Of a stretch of DNA of 6,877 bases, positions 5,606 through 6,877 are shown piece after piece (the first letter of the stretch is position 1; each line of letters begins with the position of its first letter). Origin of the DNA: Nitrososphaerota archaeon (lineage in GTDB: Archaea; Thermoproteota; Nitrososphaeria; Nitrososphaerales; Nitrosopumilaceae). Under the pieces are notes generated by a model. It saw nothing but the letters and a program-made list of their open reading frames with translations, made no database searches and was not told where the DNA came from. The stretch lies in assembly GCA_030624325.1 (NCBI GenBank), contig JAUXKJ010000017.1:1-6877 (forward strand), given 5' to 3'. The position numbers and the translations under genes are program-made.

Positions 5606-6169
5606 TTAGAGCTTTAATGATTCAAATGGACGTTTCCTAATAAGGGCAATAATGTTTTCTCGTTCTTCTTTCTTTTCGTAAATTCCTCGAAAAGCTGCAG
5701 TTGTCATAGTAGCATTGTTTCTTACACCCCTCATTCTCATGCAAAGGTGTTCAGCTTCTGCTATCACAGCAACTCCCTTGACACCTTGAGAGTAAAGCTC
5801 ATCTGCAATTTCCTTGGTGAATCGTTCTTGGATTTGTAGTCTTTTTGAAAATTTTTCAACTAGTCTAACTAATTTTGAAATTCCAAAAACCCGACCGTTA
5901 GGAGAATATGCAATTTGGATTGTTCCAAAAAAAGGCAAAATATGATGTTCGCACATTGAATAAAATTGGATATTTTTTGCAATTACTACATCAGAGTCCT
6001 CCGAAAATTGTACTGAAAGTTCAGAATCAATATCATATCCACTAAAAATTTCTTCATACATTTTTGCAATACGTTCTGGAGTATCACGTAAGCCTTCTCT
6101 AGTTGGATCTTCTCCTAATTCAATAATTAATTCTCTAACTAGATTTTTTATTCTATTTTGGTCCATCAT
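5606..6169 (-). CDS. folE: GTP cyclohydrolase I (type IA)
   Basis: The 187-residue cytosolic enzyme opens GTP to 7,8-dihydroneopterin triphosphate and formate, the first step towards preQ0 and pterins. The match to bacterial/eukaryotic FolE is clear: REGLRDTPERIAKMYEEI (24-41), the zinc motif CEHH (73-76; Cys73 and His76 as ligands), GISKLVRLVEKF (96-107), QERFTKEIA (114-122), and EHLCMRMRGV (140-149) with His141 and the third zinc ligand Cys143. Length is standard. Many archaea use MptA or other cyclohydrolases, so FolE of this type is informative about lineage. The start is a tandem ATG-ATG (6169 and 6166), with TATATT-like DNA 20-24 bases before. It follows queE after 63 bases on the same strand. 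Its product feeds QueD (absent here) and then QueE; tetrahydropterin use is a possible second role. Confidence 0.95.
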   Translation of the reverse strand: MMDQNRIKNLVRELIIELGEDPTREGLRDTPERIAKMYEEIFSGYDIDSELSVQFSEDSDVVIAKNIQFYSMCEHHILPFFGTIQIAYSPNGRVFGISKLVRLVEKFSKRLQIQERFTKEIADELYSQGVKGVAVIAEAEHLCMRMRGVRNNATMTTAAFRGIYEKKEERENIIALIRKRPFESLKL

Positions 6170-6185
6170 TAAAAGAAAATCGAAG

Positions 6186-6193
6186 TTATATTT
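6186..6193 (-). promoter_or_regulatory. TATA-like box for folE
   Basis: On the minus strand AAATATAA lies in the 63-base gap between queE and folE, centred 20 bases before the first ATG and 23 bases before the second. The spacing is slightly short for the first ATG and better for the second, so it might decide which of the tandem ATGs is used. It suggests folE has its own promoter besides any read-through from queE. Confidence 0.35.
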
Positions 6194-6232
6194 GAAAGTT
6201 TAACCTAAAATTTTCTATTGTCAACCTTTCTT

Positions 6233-6877
6233 TTATGGTGCACCAATAAACTTGTGTAGTTGAGGAACAACTCTTACCTCTGGATAGTAAGGTTGTACAA
6301 GATCATAAAATTTCATAAGTAATTCCAATCCTGGCTCTGCAATTCCATAGGAAGGTTGAATGATAAATCCAGTAAGATTATCTTTCGAAACAACTCTGAA
6401 AATTTTTTCAGTTAATTCTTTAAATGCTTCAGGTTGGGTCTTTGAGCTAACTACAATCTTTACAAATGTAACTTTCTTTGATTCAATGGATGTTTTAAGA
6501 CAAGTAATCGCATTTTCAATTAATTTTGAATAATGCTTTGAATCAACAAACTCGGCATCTGATGTCTTAAACTCAATTTTTGCAAAATCAATGAATGGTA
6601 GAACATATGAAAATTTTTTAGAATCATAACATGAAGATTCTAAATAAGTTGGGATGTTTTTTGATTTCACGTGTTTTGCCATTTCACTAACGGCTTCATG
6701 TTGCACTAATGGTTCTCCACCAGTAAAATTTACTTTGAAGGTTTTATCTTGTAATTTTTTATCAATCAGGTTACAAGCTTCTTCAATAGTATACTCTTTT
6801 CCAGAATCCATTGGAAGTGCTTCAATAGTATCACAGTAAAAGCATGTAAAGGGACACCCTGCCAATCTTACAAAAAG
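6233..6877 (-). CDS. queE: 7-carboxy-7-deazaguanine synthase QueE (5' end cut off)
   Basis: The visible 214 residues belong to the radical-SAM enzyme that contracts 6-carboxy-tetrahydropterin to 7-carboxy-7-deazaguanine, the QueC substrate. The frame stays open to the window edge and reads LFVRLAGCPFTCFYCDT, where the CX3CX2C iron-sulfur motif (visible residues 8, 12 and 15) sits in the usual QueE context. A TTG at 6865 is inside this conserved strand and is not the real start; roughly 20-30 N-terminal residues should lie beyond the edge. Also seen: VNFTGGEP (49-56) for SAM binding and IIQPSYG near the C-terminus. The end HKFIGAP and TAA at 6233-6235 complete the gene. It is transcribed towards folE. 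Confidence 0.93.
   Translation of the reverse strand, partial: LFVRLAGCPFTCFYCDTIEALPMDSGKEYTIEEACNLIDKKLQDKTFKVNFTGGEPLVQHEAVSEMAKHVKSKNIPTYLESSCYDSKKFSYVLPFIDFAKIEFKTSDAEFVDSKHYSKLIENAITCLKTSIESKKVTFVKIVVSSKTQPEAFKELTEKIFRVVSKDNLTGFIIQPSYGIAEPGLELLMKFYDLVQPYYPEVRVVPQLHKFIGAP

Noticed and set aside
6654..6839. Plus-strand open frame inside queE
   Set aside because: It lies antisense to the radical-SAM and GGEP motifs of QueE, so it is a shadow.
1..6877. CRISPR arrays, insertion sequences, phage or defence genes
   Set aside because: No repeated 25-40-base units, transposase, integrase or terminal inverted repeats around a gene were seen; the content is core metabolism.

Overview
The window looks like a piece of an AT-rich archaeal chromosome, most likely from an ammonia-oxidising Nitrososphaerota (Thaumarchaeota, Nitrosopumilus-like). 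The reasons are an archaeal GPN-loop GTPase beside a GHMP-type homoserine kinase, a QueC/QueE/FolE set for the 7-deazaguanine (archaeosine) pathway, tightly packed small genes, frequent TTG/GTG starts, and TATA-like octamers lying about 20-27 bases before start codons (leaderless transcription). The assignment is inference from gene content and style; no rRNA or tRNA is present to prove it.

Layout. Bases 1-50 hold the last codons of a plus-strand gene. Bases 79-145 form a GC-rich stem with a perfect 12-bp closing helix, a likely structured RNA I cannot assign to a family. Two small plus-strand genes of unknown function follow: a four-cysteine zinc-ribbon protein and a 131-residue, possibly OB-like protein with an acidic tail. 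On the minus strand come an NADP(H)-type short-chain dehydrogenase (938-1732) and, upstream of it, a polytopic membrane protein of the LPG-synthase-TM/AglD family (1767-2783). A 60-bp divergent promoter region (2784-2843) separates these from a plus-strand operon: GPN-loop GTPase, homoserine kinase (thrB) and queC (2844-5223). Converging on queC from the right is a minus-strand run: queE (cut by the window end), folE, then a small two-TM protein of unknown function.

How the genes work together. FolE converts GTP to dihydroneopterin triphosphate. QueD, not in this window, would make carboxytetrahydropterin. QueE makes 7-carboxy-7-deazaguanine and QueC makes preQ0, which archaea insert into tRNA as the precursor of archaeosine. 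The three genes sit within 2.3 kb but on two converging strands. ThrB belongs to threonine synthesis; the GPN GTPase is a housekeeping-type archaeal GTPase. The SDR and the membrane protein may share a transcript and could act on lipids or isoprenoids, but that is speculative.

The window is mainly ordinary core genome. The parts without an explanation are the structured RNA at 79-145, the two small proteins after it, and the two-TM protein next to the preQ0 genes.
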